Part shown: in pieces, positions 33,314 through 42,490 of the stretch | How positions within the stretch are numbered: position 1 is the stretch's first letter | How the letters are laid out: each line of letters starts with the position of its first letter | Source: Bradyrhizobium sp. WSM3983 | GTDB taxonomy: Bacteria; Pseudomonadota; Alphaproteobacteria; Rhizobiales; Xanthobacteraceae | NCBI RefSeq assembly: GCF_000473045.1 | Contig: NZ_AXAY01000018.1 | Span: forward strand, 62,001-126,000 | DNA: 64,000 nucleotides | Direction: 5' to 3' | Position numbers and translations under genes: made by a program | Notes under the pieces: generated by a model | Told to the model about the DNA's origin: nothing | The model's input: the letters and a program-made list of their open reading frames with translations, nothing else | The model's database searches: none

Positions 33314-34515
33314 CAGCTTGCCGCCCGCTTGTTGCCGGACAGCGCAGTGCAGGCGCGCTCGAGCCGCCCAACGCTGTCCTCGATCTCGGCTTCGGTGACG
33401 ATCAAGGGCGGCAGGAAGCGCACGACATTGTCGCCGGCGCCGACGGTGAGCAATTTTTCGTTGCGGAGCGCTGCGACCAGGTCACCCGACGGCACCACGG
33501 CCTTGATGCCGATCAGCAGTCCCTCGCCGCGGACTTCGCTGACGACATCGGGATGGCGGTCGATCACGGAAGCAAGTTTCTGCTTGAGCAGCAGCGACAT
33601 CTTCTGCACGTGGTCGAAGAAGCCGGGCTTGAGCATGACATCGAGCACGGCGTTTGCGGCCGAGATCGCCAGCGGATTGCCGCCGAAGGTCGAGCCGTGC
33701 GAGCCGGGCCCCATGCCGGAGGCCGCATCCGCGGTCGCGAGCACTGCGCCGATCGGGAAGCCGCCGCCGAGCGCCTTGGCCAGCGACATCACATCAGGCG
33801 TGACGCCGGTACGTCGATGAGCGAAGAGATCGCCGGTGCGGCCCATGCCGGTCTGCACTTCGTCGAACGCAAGCAGCAGACCCTTCTCGTCGCAGAGCTG
33901 GCGCAACGCCTTGAGAAAAGACGGCGTCGCCGAACGCACGCCGCCCTCGCCCTGGATCGGCTCGATCAGGATGCCGGCGGTCTGCGGACCGATCGCCTTC
34001 TTCACGGCCTCGATGTCGCCATGCGGAATCTGGTCGAAACCGTCCATCGGCGGACCGAACCCTTCGAGATATTTTGCAGACCCCGTCGCAGCCAGCGTCG
34101 CCAGCGTGCGGCCGTGGAAGGCGCCTTCGAAGGTGATGATGCGGTAGCGCTCCGGATGTCCCTTGGAGAAGTGATGATGGCGGACCAGCTTGATCACGCC
34201 CTCCAGCGCTTCAGCGCCGGAATTGCAGAAGAAGACGAAGTCGGCAAAGCTCTCGTTGCAGAGCCGGTTCGCAAGCTTCTCGCCATCCGGGCTCTGGAAC
34301 AGGTTCGACATGTGCCAGAGCTTGGTCGCCTGCTCCTGCAGCGCCTTGACCAGCGCGGGATGGGCATGGCCGAGCGCATTCACCGCCACACCCGAGGTGA
34401 AATCGAGATAGCGATCGCCATTGGTCGCGATCAACCAGACGCCTTCACCGCGCTCAAAACCGATGTCGGCCCTGGCGAAAACGGGGAGCAAATGCGGCGC
34501 TGCGCTGTTAGTCAT
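33313..34515 (-). CDS. argD: acetylornithine aminotransferase
   Basis: A 400-residue class III PLP aminotransferase of arginine synthesis. It has FCNSGAEALEGVIKLVRHH, the PLP segment LLAFDEVQTGMGRTG and the Lys region DVMSLAKALGGGFPIGAVL. I start at ATG 34515 (MTNSAAPHLLPVF), as the longer open frame to 34728 has no protein character. A hairpin in the leader at 34590-34614 could affect expression. It forms an argD-argF unit. Confidence 0.95.
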   Translation of the reverse strand: MTNSAAPHLLPVFARADIGFERGEGVWLIATNGDRYLDFTSGVAVNALGHAHPALVKALQEQATKLWHMSNLFQSPDGEKLANRLCNESFADFVFFCNSGAEALEGVIKLVRHHHFSKGHPERYRIITFEGAFHGRTLATLAATGSAKYLEGFGPPMDGFDQIPHGDIEAVKKAIGPQTAGILIEPIQGEGGVRSATPSFLKALRQLCDEKGLLLAFDEVQTGMGRTGDLFAHRRTGVTPDVMSLAKALGGGFPIGAVLATADAASGMGPGSHGSTFGGNPLAISAANAVLDVMLKPGFFDHVQKMSLLLKQKLASVIDRHPDVVSEVRGEGLLIGIKAVVPSGDLVAALRNEKLLTVGAGDNVVRFLPPLIVTEAEIEDSVGRLERACTALSGNKRAAS

Positions 34516-34970
34516 GACGGTCACTTGAATGTTGCGGACGGTGTGAGCGTGCATTGCGCAACGCACCATTGACCGGCCTGAAAACGAAACGTGCCGCCTT
34601 TTAAGGGCGGCACGCATGACTATCTTAGGCCTGGTGAAACGGGTGTCAATGCCGCCCGAAAGCCTCGCGAAATGCTGAATCCGTAGTCTTGCGGTGGCGA
34701 ATTTGCGAGATTTTCCGCCACGGAACATGTGGAAGCGACTCGGCGGACTCTTGCGCGTGAGTCACGCCATATTGTAGCGTTTGGTTTGTCAGATACGACA
34801 TCTCGTGCAGCGGTTCTGATCCCAAGAGTCCTCATGTACCGGCGTAAACGTTCGGGCGTCTCATTGCGCCCGGCGAGCCTTAAGGGATTCTGGCGGCACG
34901 GGTTTTTCGAGGCTTAGGCATTCGTCGTGCGGCCCCAGGATGGTAGGCGCGCGACGAAGGAAAGGGTGCA
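34516..34970. other. 455-bp divergent intergenic region between argD and gcrA
   Basis: No convincing gene is present. It holds the argD leader with a hairpin (34590-34614) and the gcrA promoter. A GATTC at 34886-34890 and a GAATC near 34675 are GANTC sites, the target of the CcrM methylase; GcrA-controlled promoters often carry such sites, so gcrA may be affected by methylation state. Confidence 0.45.
34590..34614 (-). promoter_or_regulatory. leader hairpin upstream of argD
   Basis: A 9-bp perfect stem (CGTGCCGCC / GGCGGCACG) around a TTTTAAG loop lies 75-100 bases upstream of the argD start. It may be an attenuator-like or stabilising structure; no T run follows on the minus strand. Confidence 0.45.
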
Positions 34971-35483
34971 ATGACCGTTTTGACCTGGTCGGATGATCGC
35001 GTCGAGCAGCTGAAAAAGCTCTGGGAGGCCGGACTGTCGGCCAGCCAGATCGCCGCTGAGCTTGGAAATGTCACCCGCAACGCCGTGATCGGCAAGGTGC
35101 ACAGGCTCGGCCTGTCCGGCCGCGCCAAGAGCCCGTCTTCGGCAGCTCCGCGGCCGCGCAAGGCACGTCCCGCGCAGCACATGATGCGGGTGAGCAGGCC
35201 CATCGCGCGCGGCAACACTGCGCTGGCGCAGGCCTTCGAGGTCGAGGTCGAGGCTGAACCGGTCACCTACGACAACGTGGTGCCGATGAGCCAGCGGCTG
35301 TCGCTGCTCGAATTGAACGAGGCAACCTGCCATTGGCCGGTCGGCGATCCCTCGAGCCCGGATTTCTTCTTCTGCGGCGGCAAGGCGCTCTCCGGGCTGC
35401 CCTACTGCGCGCAGCACTCGCGGGTGGCGTATCAGCCGGCAGCGGATCGTCGCCGTGCGGCACCAAAGCCGGGACCGCGGTGA
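34971..35483 (+). CDS. gcrA: GcrA cell cycle regulator
   Basis: A 170-residue GcrA protein. The N-terminal DNA-binding part TWSDDRVEQLKKLWEAGLSA and TRNAVIGKVHRLGLSG is highly characteristic, and the C-terminal part has the sigma70-interacting region ATCHWPVGDPSSPDFFFCGG with YCAQHSRVAYQP. In alphaproteobacteria GcrA works with CcrM methylation to activate cell-cycle genes. The start follows AAGGAAAGGGTGCA. It is transcribed alone toward phoB. Confidence 0.96.
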   Translation: MTVLTWSDDRVEQLKKLWEAGLSASQIAAELGNVTRNAVIGKVHRLGLSGRAKSPSSAAPRPRKARPAQHMMRVSRPIARGNTALAQAFEVEVEAEPVTYDNVVPMSQRLSLLELNEATCHWPVGDPSSPDFFFCGGKALSGLPYCAQHSRVAYQPAADRRRAAPKPGPR

Positions 35484-35539
35484 GTTAGCTGATCTGGCTG
35501 ATTGCAGCCGTTACATGATGACGGCTCAACACGTCCGAT

Positions 35540-35695
35540 GTCGTCCCGGACAAGCGCGCCAAAAGCGCGCGCAGATCCGGGACCCATAACCACCGCAAGA
35601 TGTGGTTACGGGGACTCGGAGTTACCTTTTTCACACAACAACCAAGTCCTGTGGTTATGGGTCCCGGATCTACGCTTACGCTTGTCCGGGACGAC
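35540..35695. repeat. palindromic repeat family B, copy 3
   Basis: GTCGTCCCGGACAAGCG starts the left arm and CGCTTGTCCGGGACGAC ends the right arm, a perfect 17-bp pairing. The centre contains GATCCGGGACCCATAACCAC against GTGGTTATGGGTCCCGGATC. This is the longest copy in the window. It lies between the converging gcrA and phoB genes and could block read-through in both directions. Confidence 0.92.
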
Positions 35696-35727
35696 ACCGA
35701 TGTTGCAGCAATAGCTCGCTAAACCAA

Positions 35728-36435
35728 CTACGCCTGCTCGGCCTTCGCGAACCGGTCATCAAGCGCGTAACCCGCGCCGCGGACGGTGCGGATCGGGTCC
35801 TGCTCGCGGCCGAGATTGAGCAGCTTGCGCAGGCGGCCGATATGCACGTCGACGGTACGTTCGTCGATGTAGATGTCGCGGCCCCAGACGCTGTCGAGCA
35901 GCTGCTCGCGCGAGAACACGCGGCCGGGATGCTCCAGGAAGAACTCCAGCAGGCGATATTCGGTCGGGCCGAGATCGATCGGCCGGCCCGAGCGCGCCAC
36001 GCGGCGCTTTTCCCGGTCGAGCTCGATGTCGCCGAAGGCCAGCACGGTTGCGAGCCGTTCGGGGCTTGCGCGCCGGAGCAGACCCTTCACCCGCGCCAGG
36101 AGCTCGGGCACCGAGAACGGCTTGACGATGTAATCGTCGGCGCCGGTCGCCAGGCCCCTCACCCGCTCGCTCTCCTCGCCGCGCGCGGTGAGCATGATGA
36201 TCGGCAGCTGCTTGGTGTCGGAGCGCGCACGCAGCCGACGGCACAGCTCGATACCGGACAGGCCGGGCAGCATCCAGTCGAGCACAATCAGATCGGGGAT
36301 GTGCTCCTTGAGGCGGGTGTCGGCGTCGTCGCCGCGCATCACCGTCTCGACGTCATAGCCGTCGCCTTCGAGGTTGTAGCGAAGCAGCTCGGTCAGAGCT
36401 TCCTCGTCTTCAACCACCATAATGCGTGCGCCCAT
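35728..36435 (-). CDS. phoB: phosphate regulon response regulator PhoB
   Basis: A 235-residue OmpR-type response regulator. The receiver domain has VVEDEEAL, the phospho-acceptor in LIVLDWMLPG, and IIMLTARGEE; the C-terminal winged helix includes LGPTEYRLLEFFLEHPGRVFSREQLLDSVWG and ERTVDVHIGRLRKLL. It is phosphorylated by PhoR and binds PHO boxes such as that before pstS. It is the last gene of the pho-pst unit, 31 bases after phoU. Confidence 0.96.
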   Translation of the reverse strand: MGARIMVVEDEEALTELLRYNLEGDGYDVETVMRGDDADTRLKEHIPDLIVLDWMLPGLSGIELCRRLRARSDTKQLPIIMLTARGEESERVRGLATGADDYIVKPFSVPELLARVKGLLRRASPERLATVLAFGDIELDREKRRVARSGRPIDLGPTEYRLLEFFLEHPGRVFSREQLLDSVWGRDIYIDERTVDVHIGRLRKLLNLGREQDPIRTVRGAGYALDDRFAKAEQA

Positions 36436-36466
36436 GGGGTCGTGGCTCCTTAAGGATTCAAATATT

Positions 36467-37183
36467 TCAGGTATTGGGGACCGTCGTGGCGAAGGTCGTC
36501 ATGTCGCCCTTCGGCCGCTTGTCGGTGATGGCCTGGCCTTCGATCATGTAGAACACGGTCTCGGCAATGTTGGTGGCGTGGTCGCCGATCCGCTCGATGT
36601 TCTTGGCGCAGAACATCAGATGGATGCAGAACGAGATGTTGCGCGGATCCTCCATCATGTAGGTGAGGAGCTCGCGGAACAGCGAGGTGCAGATGGCGTC
36701 AACTTCCTCGTCGCCCTTCCACACCGCCATCGCCGCAGGCAGATCATGCGCGGCATAGGCGTCCAGCACCGACTTGACCTGCTGCTGCACGAGGTCGGTC
36801 ATGTGCTCGAGGCCGCGGAACAGTTTCAACGGATGGAAATCCGTCTCCAGCGCCGCGACGCGCTTTCCCATGTTCTTGGCGAGGTCGCCGATCCGCTCGA
36901 GATCTGTCGCGACGCGCATGGCGCCGACGATTTCGCGCAAGTCCACCGCCATCGGCTGGCGGCGCGCGATGGTGAGCACGGCGCGCTCCTCGATTTTCTT
37001 TTGGAGCGCGTCGATCTCGGCGTCGGTGGTGACGACACGCTGGCCGAGCGCGACATCGCGACGGATCAGGGCGTCGACGGAATCGACGATCATGCGCTCG
37101 GCGAGGCCGCCCATTTCCGCGACCGACCGGGTGAGTTCCTGGAGGTCGGCGTCGAAGGCCTTTGCAGTATGTTCAGAACCCAT
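36467..37183 (-). CDS. phoU: phosphate signalling protein PhoU
   Basis: A 238-residue helical protein with two PhoU repeats; each has an E/D-rich motif near VATDLERIGDLAKNMGKR and FCAKNIERIGDHATNIAE, which bind metal. PhoU links the Pst transporter to PhoR and represses the regulon when phosphate is high. Start ATG at 37183, 11 bases after pstB. Longer readings up to 37552 lie inside pstB. Confidence 0.95.
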   Translation of the reverse strand: MGSEHTAKAFDADLQELTRSVAEMGGLAERMIVDSVDALIRRDVALGQRVVTTDAEIDALQKKIEERAVLTIARRQPMAVDLREIVGAMRVATDLERIGDLAKNMGKRVAALETDFHPLKLFRGLEHMTDLVQQQVKSVLDAYAAHDLPAAMAVWKGDEEVDAICTSLFRELLTYMMEDPRNISFCIHLMFCAKNIERIGDHATNIAETVFYMIEGQAITDKRPKGDMTTFATTVPNT

Positions 37184-37194
37184 ATCCCGTCTCC

Positions 37195-38016
37195 TCAGCC
37201 GAACCGGCCGGTGATGTAATCCTGCGTACGCCGGTCGGTCGGCGACGTGAAGATCTTGCTGGTGTCGTCGAACTCGATCAGCTCGCCGAGATACATGAAG
37301 GCGGTCTTGTCGGAGACGCGCGCCGCCTGCTGCATGTTGTGGGTGACGATCGCGATCGTGTAGTTCTCGGACAATTCCTGGATCAGCTCCTCGACCTTCG
37401 CGGTCGAGATCGGATCGAGCGCCGAGCAGGGCTCGTCGAACAGGATCACCTCGGGCCGCACCGCGACGGTGCGGGCGATGCAGAGGCGCTGCTGCTGGCC
37501 GCCGGAGAGTGAGAGGCCGGAGGCGTTGAGCTTGTCCTTGACCTCGTTCCACAGCGCGCCGCCGCGCAGCGCCTTCTCGACGCGGTCGTCCATCTCGGAC
37601 TTCGAGATCTTCTCATAGAGACGGATGCCGAAGGCGATGTTCTCGTAGATCGTCATCGGGAACGGCGTCGGCTTCTGGAACACCATGCCGACGCGGGCAC
37701 GCAGCAGGTTGAGGTCGAGCTTGGGGTCGAGGACGTTGGTCTGGTCGAGCATGAGCTGACCGGTGACGCGCTGGCCCGGATAGAGGTCGTACATCCGGTT
37801 GAAGATGCGCAGCAGGGTCGACTTGCCGCAGCCCGACGGGCCGATGAAGGCCGTGACGCGGTTGGCGCCGAGCACCAGATTGATGTTCTTCAGCGCGTGG
37901 TGCTCGCCGTAATAGAAGTTGAGGTTGCGCACCGTCACCTTGGCGGGCGCTTCCGGCAGCACCGGCGCCTGCGGCAGTCCACCGGCTGCGCTCATCGATA
38001 CGGAAAGATCACTCAT
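37195..38016 (-). CDS. pstB: phosphate ABC transporter ATP-binding protein PstB
   Basis: A 273-residue ATPase with Walker A GPSGCGKST, the signature LSGGQQQRL and Walker B VILFDEPCSALDPI, all as in PstB. A short N-terminal extension precedes the ABC domain. Its ATG overlaps the pstA stop by four bases (ATGA), so it is coupled. It powers high-affinity phosphate import. Confidence 0.97.
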   Translation of the reverse strand: MSDLSVSMSAAGGLPQAPVLPEAPAKVTVRNLNFYYGEHHALKNINLVLGANRVTAFIGPSGCGKSTLLRIFNRMYDLYPGQRVTGQLMLDQTNVLDPKLDLNLLRARVGMVFQKPTPFPMTIYENIAFGIRLYEKISKSEMDDRVEKALRGGALWNEVKDKLNASGLSLSGGQQQRLCIARTVAVRPEVILFDEPCSALDPISTAKVEELIQELSENYTIAIVTHNMQQAARVSDKTAFMYLGELIEFDDTSKIFTSPTDRRTQDYITGRFG

Positions 38017-38858
38017 TTTGCGGTCCTCTCGGCGCCAAGAATGCGCGCGCCAATGTTCAGGGCAAGCACGGTCAGGGTAATCAGCAGCGCGCCGCTCCAG
38101 GCGAGCTGCTTCCAGTAGGCGTAAGGGCTCTGGACGAAGTTGTTAATGGTGACCGGCAGGTTCGCCATCGTCTTGTTCAGGCTGAGGCTGAAGAACTGGT
38201 TCGACAGCGCGGTGAAGAGCAGCGGCGCGGTTTCGCCGGCGACGCGGGCGGTAGCGAGCAGCACGCCGGTGATGAGACCGGAGCGTGCGGCACGGTAGGC
38301 GATCCGCTTGATCACCAGCGAGCGCGGCAGGCCGAGGGCAGAAGCCGCCTCGCGCAGCGCGTTCGGCACCAGCAGCAGCATGTCCTCGGTCGTGCGCAGC
38401 ACCACCGGGATCACGATGACGGCGAGCGCGAGCGCGCCTGCGATTGCCGAGAAGCCGCGCATCGGCACCACCACCGCGCCGTAGATGAACAGGCCGATGA
38501 TGATCGAGGGCGCCGACAGCAGGATGTCATTGATGAAGCGGATCACCGAGGTCAGCTTGTCGTTGCGGCCGTACTCGGCGAGATAGGTGCCAGCGAACAT
38601 GCCGAGTGGCGCGCCGATGCCGACGCCGATCACGGTCATGATCAGCGAGCCGACGATGGCGTTGCGCAGGCCGCCTTCAGTCGAGCCCGGAGGCGGCGTG
38701 TCCGCGACGAACAGATCGAGGTTGAGGCCGGCGATGCCGTTGTAGAGCAGCGTGATCAGGATCAGCGCGAGCCAGGTGACGCCGAAGGCGGCGGCACCGA
38801 AGCAAAGCCCGCGGATCACGATGTCCTTGCGGCGGCGGCGTGCGTAAATCGGGTTCAT
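38013..38858 (-). CDS. pstA: phosphate ABC transporter permease PstA
   Basis: A 281-residue inner-membrane permease with six hydrophobic segments and the cytoplasmic coupling loop NALREAASALGLPRSLVI. The TEGGLRNAIVGSL motif before TM2 is typical of PstA. It starts one base after the pstC stop and overlaps pstB by four bases. Confidence 0.96.
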   Translation of the reverse strand: MNPIYARRRRKDIVIRGLCFGAAAFGVTWLALILITLLYNGIAGLNLDLFVADTPPPGSTEGGLRNAIVGSLIMTVIGVGIGAPLGMFAGTYLAEYGRNDKLTSVIRFINDILLSAPSIIIGLFIYGAVVVPMRGFSAIAGALALAVIVIPVVLRTTEDMLLLVPNALREAASALGLPRSLVIKRIAYRAARSGLITGVLLATARVAGETAPLLFTALSNQFFSLSLNKTMANLPVTINNFVQSPYAYWKQLAWSGALLITLTVLALNIGARILGAERTAK

Positions 38859-38859
38859 G

Positions 38860-39858
38860 TCAGTTCCCCGCCTTCTTTTCCAGCCGCATCAGCATCAGCC
38901 GCGCGCCGGCGAGCACGAAGAACGTCAGCACGAACAGCAACAGGCCGAGCAGGATCAGGCCGGACTGATGCAGGCCGTCGCTCTCGGCGAATTCGGAGGC
39001 GATCGCCGCCGAGATGGTGGTGCCCGGCGCGAAGATCGATGACGAGATGCGGAACGAGTTGCCGATGATGAAGGTCACCGCCATGGTCTCGCCGAGCGCA
39101 CGGCCCAGCGCCAGCATGACGCCGCCGATGATGCCGACGCGGGTGTAGGGGATCACCACGCTGCGCACGACTTCCCAGGTGGTGCAGCCGACGCCATAGG
39201 CGGCCTCCTTCAGCACCGGCGGCACCGTCTTGAACACGTCGACCGAGATCGAGGTGATGAAGGGCAGCACCATGATCGCGAGGATCAGCGCCGCGTTGAA
39301 CAGGCTGAGATAGGACGGCGGGCCGGCAAAGATCGCGCCCAGCACGGGGACGCCGTCGAAAATCTTGATCATGAAGGGCTGGAAGGTGTTGGCCAGGAAC
39401 GGGCCCAGCACGAAGAAGCCCCACATGCCGTAGATGATCGAGGGAATGCCGGCGAGCAGCTCGATCGCCATGCCGATCGGGCGGCGCAGCCATTGCGGGC
39501 AGAGCTCGGTGAGGAAGATCGCAATACCGAGACCGACCGGAATGGCGATCAGCATCGCGATGAAGGAGGTGACGAGCGTGCCGTACATCGGCCCGAGCGC
39601 GCCGAGCACGGGCGGATCGGCCGACGGTGCCCAGCGCTGCGTCCACAGGAACGCAAAGCCGTATTCCTTCATCGCCGGGAAGGCACCGACGATCAGCGAA
39701 ATGATGATGCCGCCGAGGATCAGCAGCACGGAGATCGCGCTGAGACGCGTGATCCAGTAGAAGGTGAGATCGCCGAGCTTGAAGGCGCTCAAAGCCTTGG
39801 CGCGATCATACGGTCCGGCGGCGTCAACTACATTGCTCTCGACTGCCATCTCTGCCAC
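38860..39858 (-). CDS. pstC: phosphate ABC transporter permease PstC
   Basis: A 332-residue permease with six or seven membrane segments, the motif GIAIFLTELCPQWLRRPIGM and the coupling loop LKEAAYGVGCTTWEVV. I use a GTG at 39858 with AGGGG upstream; the ATG at 39849 is an alternative with no site. It is separated from pstS by 139 bases holding a hairpin, as is common for Pst operons. Confidence 0.95.
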   Translation of the reverse strand: MAEMAVESNVVDAAGPYDRAKALSAFKLGDLTFYWITRLSAISVLLILGGIIISLIVGAFPAMKEYGFAFLWTQRWAPSADPPVLGALGPMYGTLVTSFIAMLIAIPVGLGIAIFLTELCPQWLRRPIGMAIELLAGIPSIIYGMWGFFVLGPFLANTFQPFMIKIFDGVPVLGAIFAGPPSYLSLFNAALILAIMVLPFITSISVDVFKTVPPVLKEAAYGVGCTTWEVVRSVVIPYTRVGIIGGVMLALGRALGETMAVTFIIGNSFRISSSIFAPGTTISAAIASEFAESDGLHQSGLILLGLLLFVLTFFVLAGARLMLMRLEKKAGN

Positions 39859-39905
39859 GCCGATCCCCTATACAAACGATACTTGTTCTGTGTCACCAGT
39901 CTCGC

Positions 39906-39938
39906 GCCCCGGATGCAGCGTTGCGCTGATCCGGGGCC
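39906..39938. terminator. hairpin between pstS and pstC
   Basis: CCCCGGAT pairs with ATCCGGGG around an inner CAGCG/CGCTG stem, separated by a short loop. On the minus strand it follows pstS by about 60 bases. It may allow partial termination or protect pstS mRNA, giving more binding protein than permease. There is no clear T run. Confidence 0.55.
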
Positions 39939-39997
39939 GAAATCGTGTGGCCTGCAATGCGGCCAGTCGGTGCCGCACTGCGTCGGGCGAAAAGAGC

Positions 39998-41011
39998 TTA
40001 GCTCTTGATGTCCGCAGACCAGGTCTTCTCGATCAGCTTCACGACGGACTCGGGCATCGGGATATAGTCGAGTTCCTCAGCCATCTTGTCGCCGTTCTTG
40101 AATGCCCAGGCGAAGAACTTGAGGGCTTCCTTCGACGCCGCCTTATCGGTCGGCTCCTTGTGCATCAGGATGAAGGTCGCTGCCGTGATCGGCCAGGACT
40201 TTTCACCGGGCTGGTCGGTCAGGATGACGTAGTAGCCGGGAGCCTTGGCCCAGTCGGCGTTGGAAGCGGCCGCCTGGAAAGCCTCGACCGTCGGCTGCAC
40301 CGTCTTGCCGGCCTTGTTGACGAGGCCAGTGTAGGTCAGCTTGTTCTGCTTGGCATAGGCGTATTCGACATATCCGATCGAGTTCTTGGTCTGGCTGATG
40401 TTGCCCGAGACGCCTTCGTTGCCCTTGGCGCCAACGCCAACCGGCCACTCGACGGCGGTACCTTCACCGACCTTGCTCTTCCAGTCCGCGCTGGCCTTGG
40501 AGAGATAGTTGGTGAAGTTGAAGGTGGTGCCCGAACCATCCGAACGGCGAACCACGGTGATCGCGTCCGACGGCAGTTTCACGTTCGGATTGAGCTTCTT
40601 GATCGCGGCGTCGTCCCACTTTGTGATCTTGCCGAGATAGATGCTGGCGAGGGTCTCGCCGTCGAACACCATCTCACCGGCCTTGACGCCCTCGATGTTG
40701 ACGACGGGAACGATGGCGCCCATCACCATCGGCCACTGGGCAAGGCCGTCCTTCTCGAGCTGCTCGGCCTTGAGCGGCGCGTCGCTGGCGCCGAAGGTCA
40801 CGGTCTTGGCCTGGATCTGCTTGATGCCGCCGCCGGAACCGATCGACTGGTAGTTCAGGCCGTTGCCCGTCTCCTTCTTGTAGGCGTCAGCCCACTTCGA
40901 ATAGATCGGGAAGGGGAACGTCGCGCCTGCGCCCGTGATGTCGGCAGCGAATGCCGCCGTCGTCGATGCGGCGACCAAGCCGGCAGCGACGATCATTTTG
41001 ATGAAATTCAT
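39998..41011 (-). CDS. pstS: phosphate ABC transporter substrate-binding protein PstS
   Basis: A 337-residue secreted protein with signal peptide (MNFIKMIVAAGLVAASTTAAFA). The mature start DITGAGATFPFPIYSKWADA and the phosphate-binding SDGSGTTFNFTNYL segment, with GASDAPL, are classic PstS. It binds inorganic phosphate in the periplasm. The ATG at 41011 begins the signal peptide. Its promoter carries a PHO box about 100 bases upstream. Confidence 0.97.
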   Translation of the reverse strand: MNFIKMIVAAGLVAASTTAAFAADITGAGATFPFPIYSKWADAYKKETGNGLNYQSIGSGGGIKQIQAKTVTFGASDAPLKAEQLEKDGLAQWPMVMGAIVPVVNIEGVKAGEMVFDGETLASIYLGKITKWDDAAIKKLNPNVKLPSDAITVVRRSDGSGTTFNFTNYLSKASADWKSKVGEGTAVEWPVGVGAKGNEGVSGNISQTKNSIGYVEYAYAKQNKLTYTGLVNKAGKTVQPTVEAFQAAASNADWAKAPGYYVILTDQPGEKSWPITAATFILMHKEPTDKAASKEALKFFAWAFKNGDKMAEELDYIPMPESVVKLIEKTWSADIKS

Positions 41012-41110
41012 GCTGGTCTCCATACAGGGGAACGAAGCGCCATCAGCGCCCGATCGCGCTCCCCGCGCCGCCCCTTTAGGAGCGATCGGCTGTGCTTTTA
41101 CGAAGGTTTA

Positions 41111-41128
41111 GTGACAGTCGGATGACAC
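41111..41128 (-). promoter_or_regulatory. PHO box controlling pstSCAB-phoU-phoB
   Basis: On the minus strand the site reads GTGTCATCCGACTGTCAC, two 7-base direct repeats of the CTGTCAT type separated by four bases. This agrees with the known PhoB-binding pattern CTGTCAT-N4-CTGTCAT. It lies 100 bases before pstS, downstream of phoR. Confidence 0.9.
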
Positions 41129-41161
41129 AATCAAGCGATTGAAATCGCTCGATTTTCCTGC

Positions 41162-42454
41162 TTAAACTAAAGTCTTGGCCTGGGGAAAACAGGCGGTGAA
41201 AGTGGCGCCCTGCTTGGGCACGCTTTCGATCAAAAGACGGCCGCGGTGACGGTTAAGAATATGTTTCACCAGCGATAATCCCAGCCCCGTCCCGCCCTGC
41301 GAGCGACTGTCGCCGACGTCAACTCGATAGAACCGCTCGGTCAGGCGGGGGAGATGCTCGGGCGCGATGCCGGGCCCGAAATCCCGCACCAGGACCCGGA
41401 TTTCCTGAGTTCCATCAGTGGCCGTCGCCGCGGTCAGCGACACGATGACGCGCCCGCCGGAGGCGCCATATTTGAGCGCGTTCTCGATCAGGTTTTCGAA
41501 CAGACGGAGCAGTTCCTCGCGATCGCCGGCGATCATGACCGGCGTTTCCGGCAGATGGGTCTCGACCTCGACCTGGCGCTCGCGCGCCAGTGGCTCGAGC
41601 CCGTCGGCGACCTGGAGGATGATCGGCAGCAGGTCGACCAGGGTGTCCGGCCGCACATGGGCCGACAGTTCCACCCGCGACAGCGACAAGAGATCGTCGA
41701 TCAGGCGCGCCATGCGGGTCGCCTGGTTGTGCATGATGCCGAGGAAGCGCTCGCGCGCCTTGGGATCGTCCTTGGCCTGGCCCTGCAGCGTGTCGATGAA
41801 GCCGGAGAGCGCGGCCAGCGGCGTGCGCAATTCATGGCTGGCATTGGCGACGAAGTCGGCGCGCATCTCCTCGACCCGGCGCAGCGGCGTCTGGTCGTGG
41901 AAGGTCATCAGCATGCATTTGTCGGCGCCGCCGAAATTGGTCGGCACCGGCACCGGGGTGATGATCAGCTCCATCCAGCGGTCGACCGGGACATGGTCGA
42001 GATAGGTCGCGCGCCGCGGCTCGGTGGTCGCGATGGACTCGCGCAGCGCCGTGATGATCTCCGGCGAGCGCAGCGCGAACTGGGCGAGCTCGTTCTTGCG
42101 CAGCGCCGGTGCGAGCTGGGCGGCGGCGGCATTGAGATGGATGACGCGGCCCGCGCGATCGAGCAGCACAGCCGGATCCGGCATGCCGGCGACGACCGCG
42201 GCCACCGCCGCGCTCTCGACCGGATTGACGCGGCGAGTGTCCTCGCGCGAGGCAGCGGTATCATGCAGCCGCCAGGGGATCAGTGCGGCCGCGGCGATGC
42301 AGAGGAACACCGTCACCGCCCGCACCACCGACAATTCGCCGAGCGAGACCACGACCGACAGCGCCAATGCGGCGGCGATCAAGATGACGGTCGAGTGCCG
42401 CAGCCGGTCGGACCAGGGCTGCACCGTGGGAGACGAGGGAGCGTCGATCGCCAT
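41162..42454 (-). CDS. phoR: phosphate regulon sensor histidine kinase PhoR
   Basis: A 430-residue kinase with two N-terminal membrane helices (about 20-65), a PAS domain (VVAGMPDPAVLLDRAGRVIHLN), a phospho-acceptor His in FVANASHELRTPLAALSGFI and an HATPase domain (LIENALKYG, FGPGIAPEHL, GGTGLGLSLV). This is the typical PhoR layout. It is upstream of the PHO box and pstS. Only 36 bases separate it from the preceding membrane-protein gene, so they may share a promoter. Confidence 0.94.
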   Translation of the reverse strand: MAIDAPSSPTVQPWSDRLRHSTVILIAAALALSVVVSLGELSVVRAVTVFLCIAAAALIPWRLHDTAASREDTRRVNPVESAAVAAVVAGMPDPAVLLDRAGRVIHLNAAAAQLAPALRKNELAQFALRSPEIITALRESIATTEPRRATYLDHVPVDRWMELIITPVPVPTNFGGADKCMLMTFHDQTPLRRVEEMRADFVANASHELRTPLAALSGFIDTLQGQAKDDPKARERFLGIMHNQATRMARLIDDLLSLSRVELSAHVRPDTLVDLLPIILQVADGLEPLARERQVEVETHLPETPVMIAGDREELLRLFENLIENALKYGASGGRVIVSLTAATATDGTQEIRVLVRDFGPGIAPEHLPRLTERFYRVDVGDSRSQGGTGLGLSLVKHILNRHRGRLLIESVPKQGATFTACFPQAKTLV

Positions 42455-42490
42455 CGGGGCGGGCTTCTCCTTATTGCCGTTTTACGCCAG

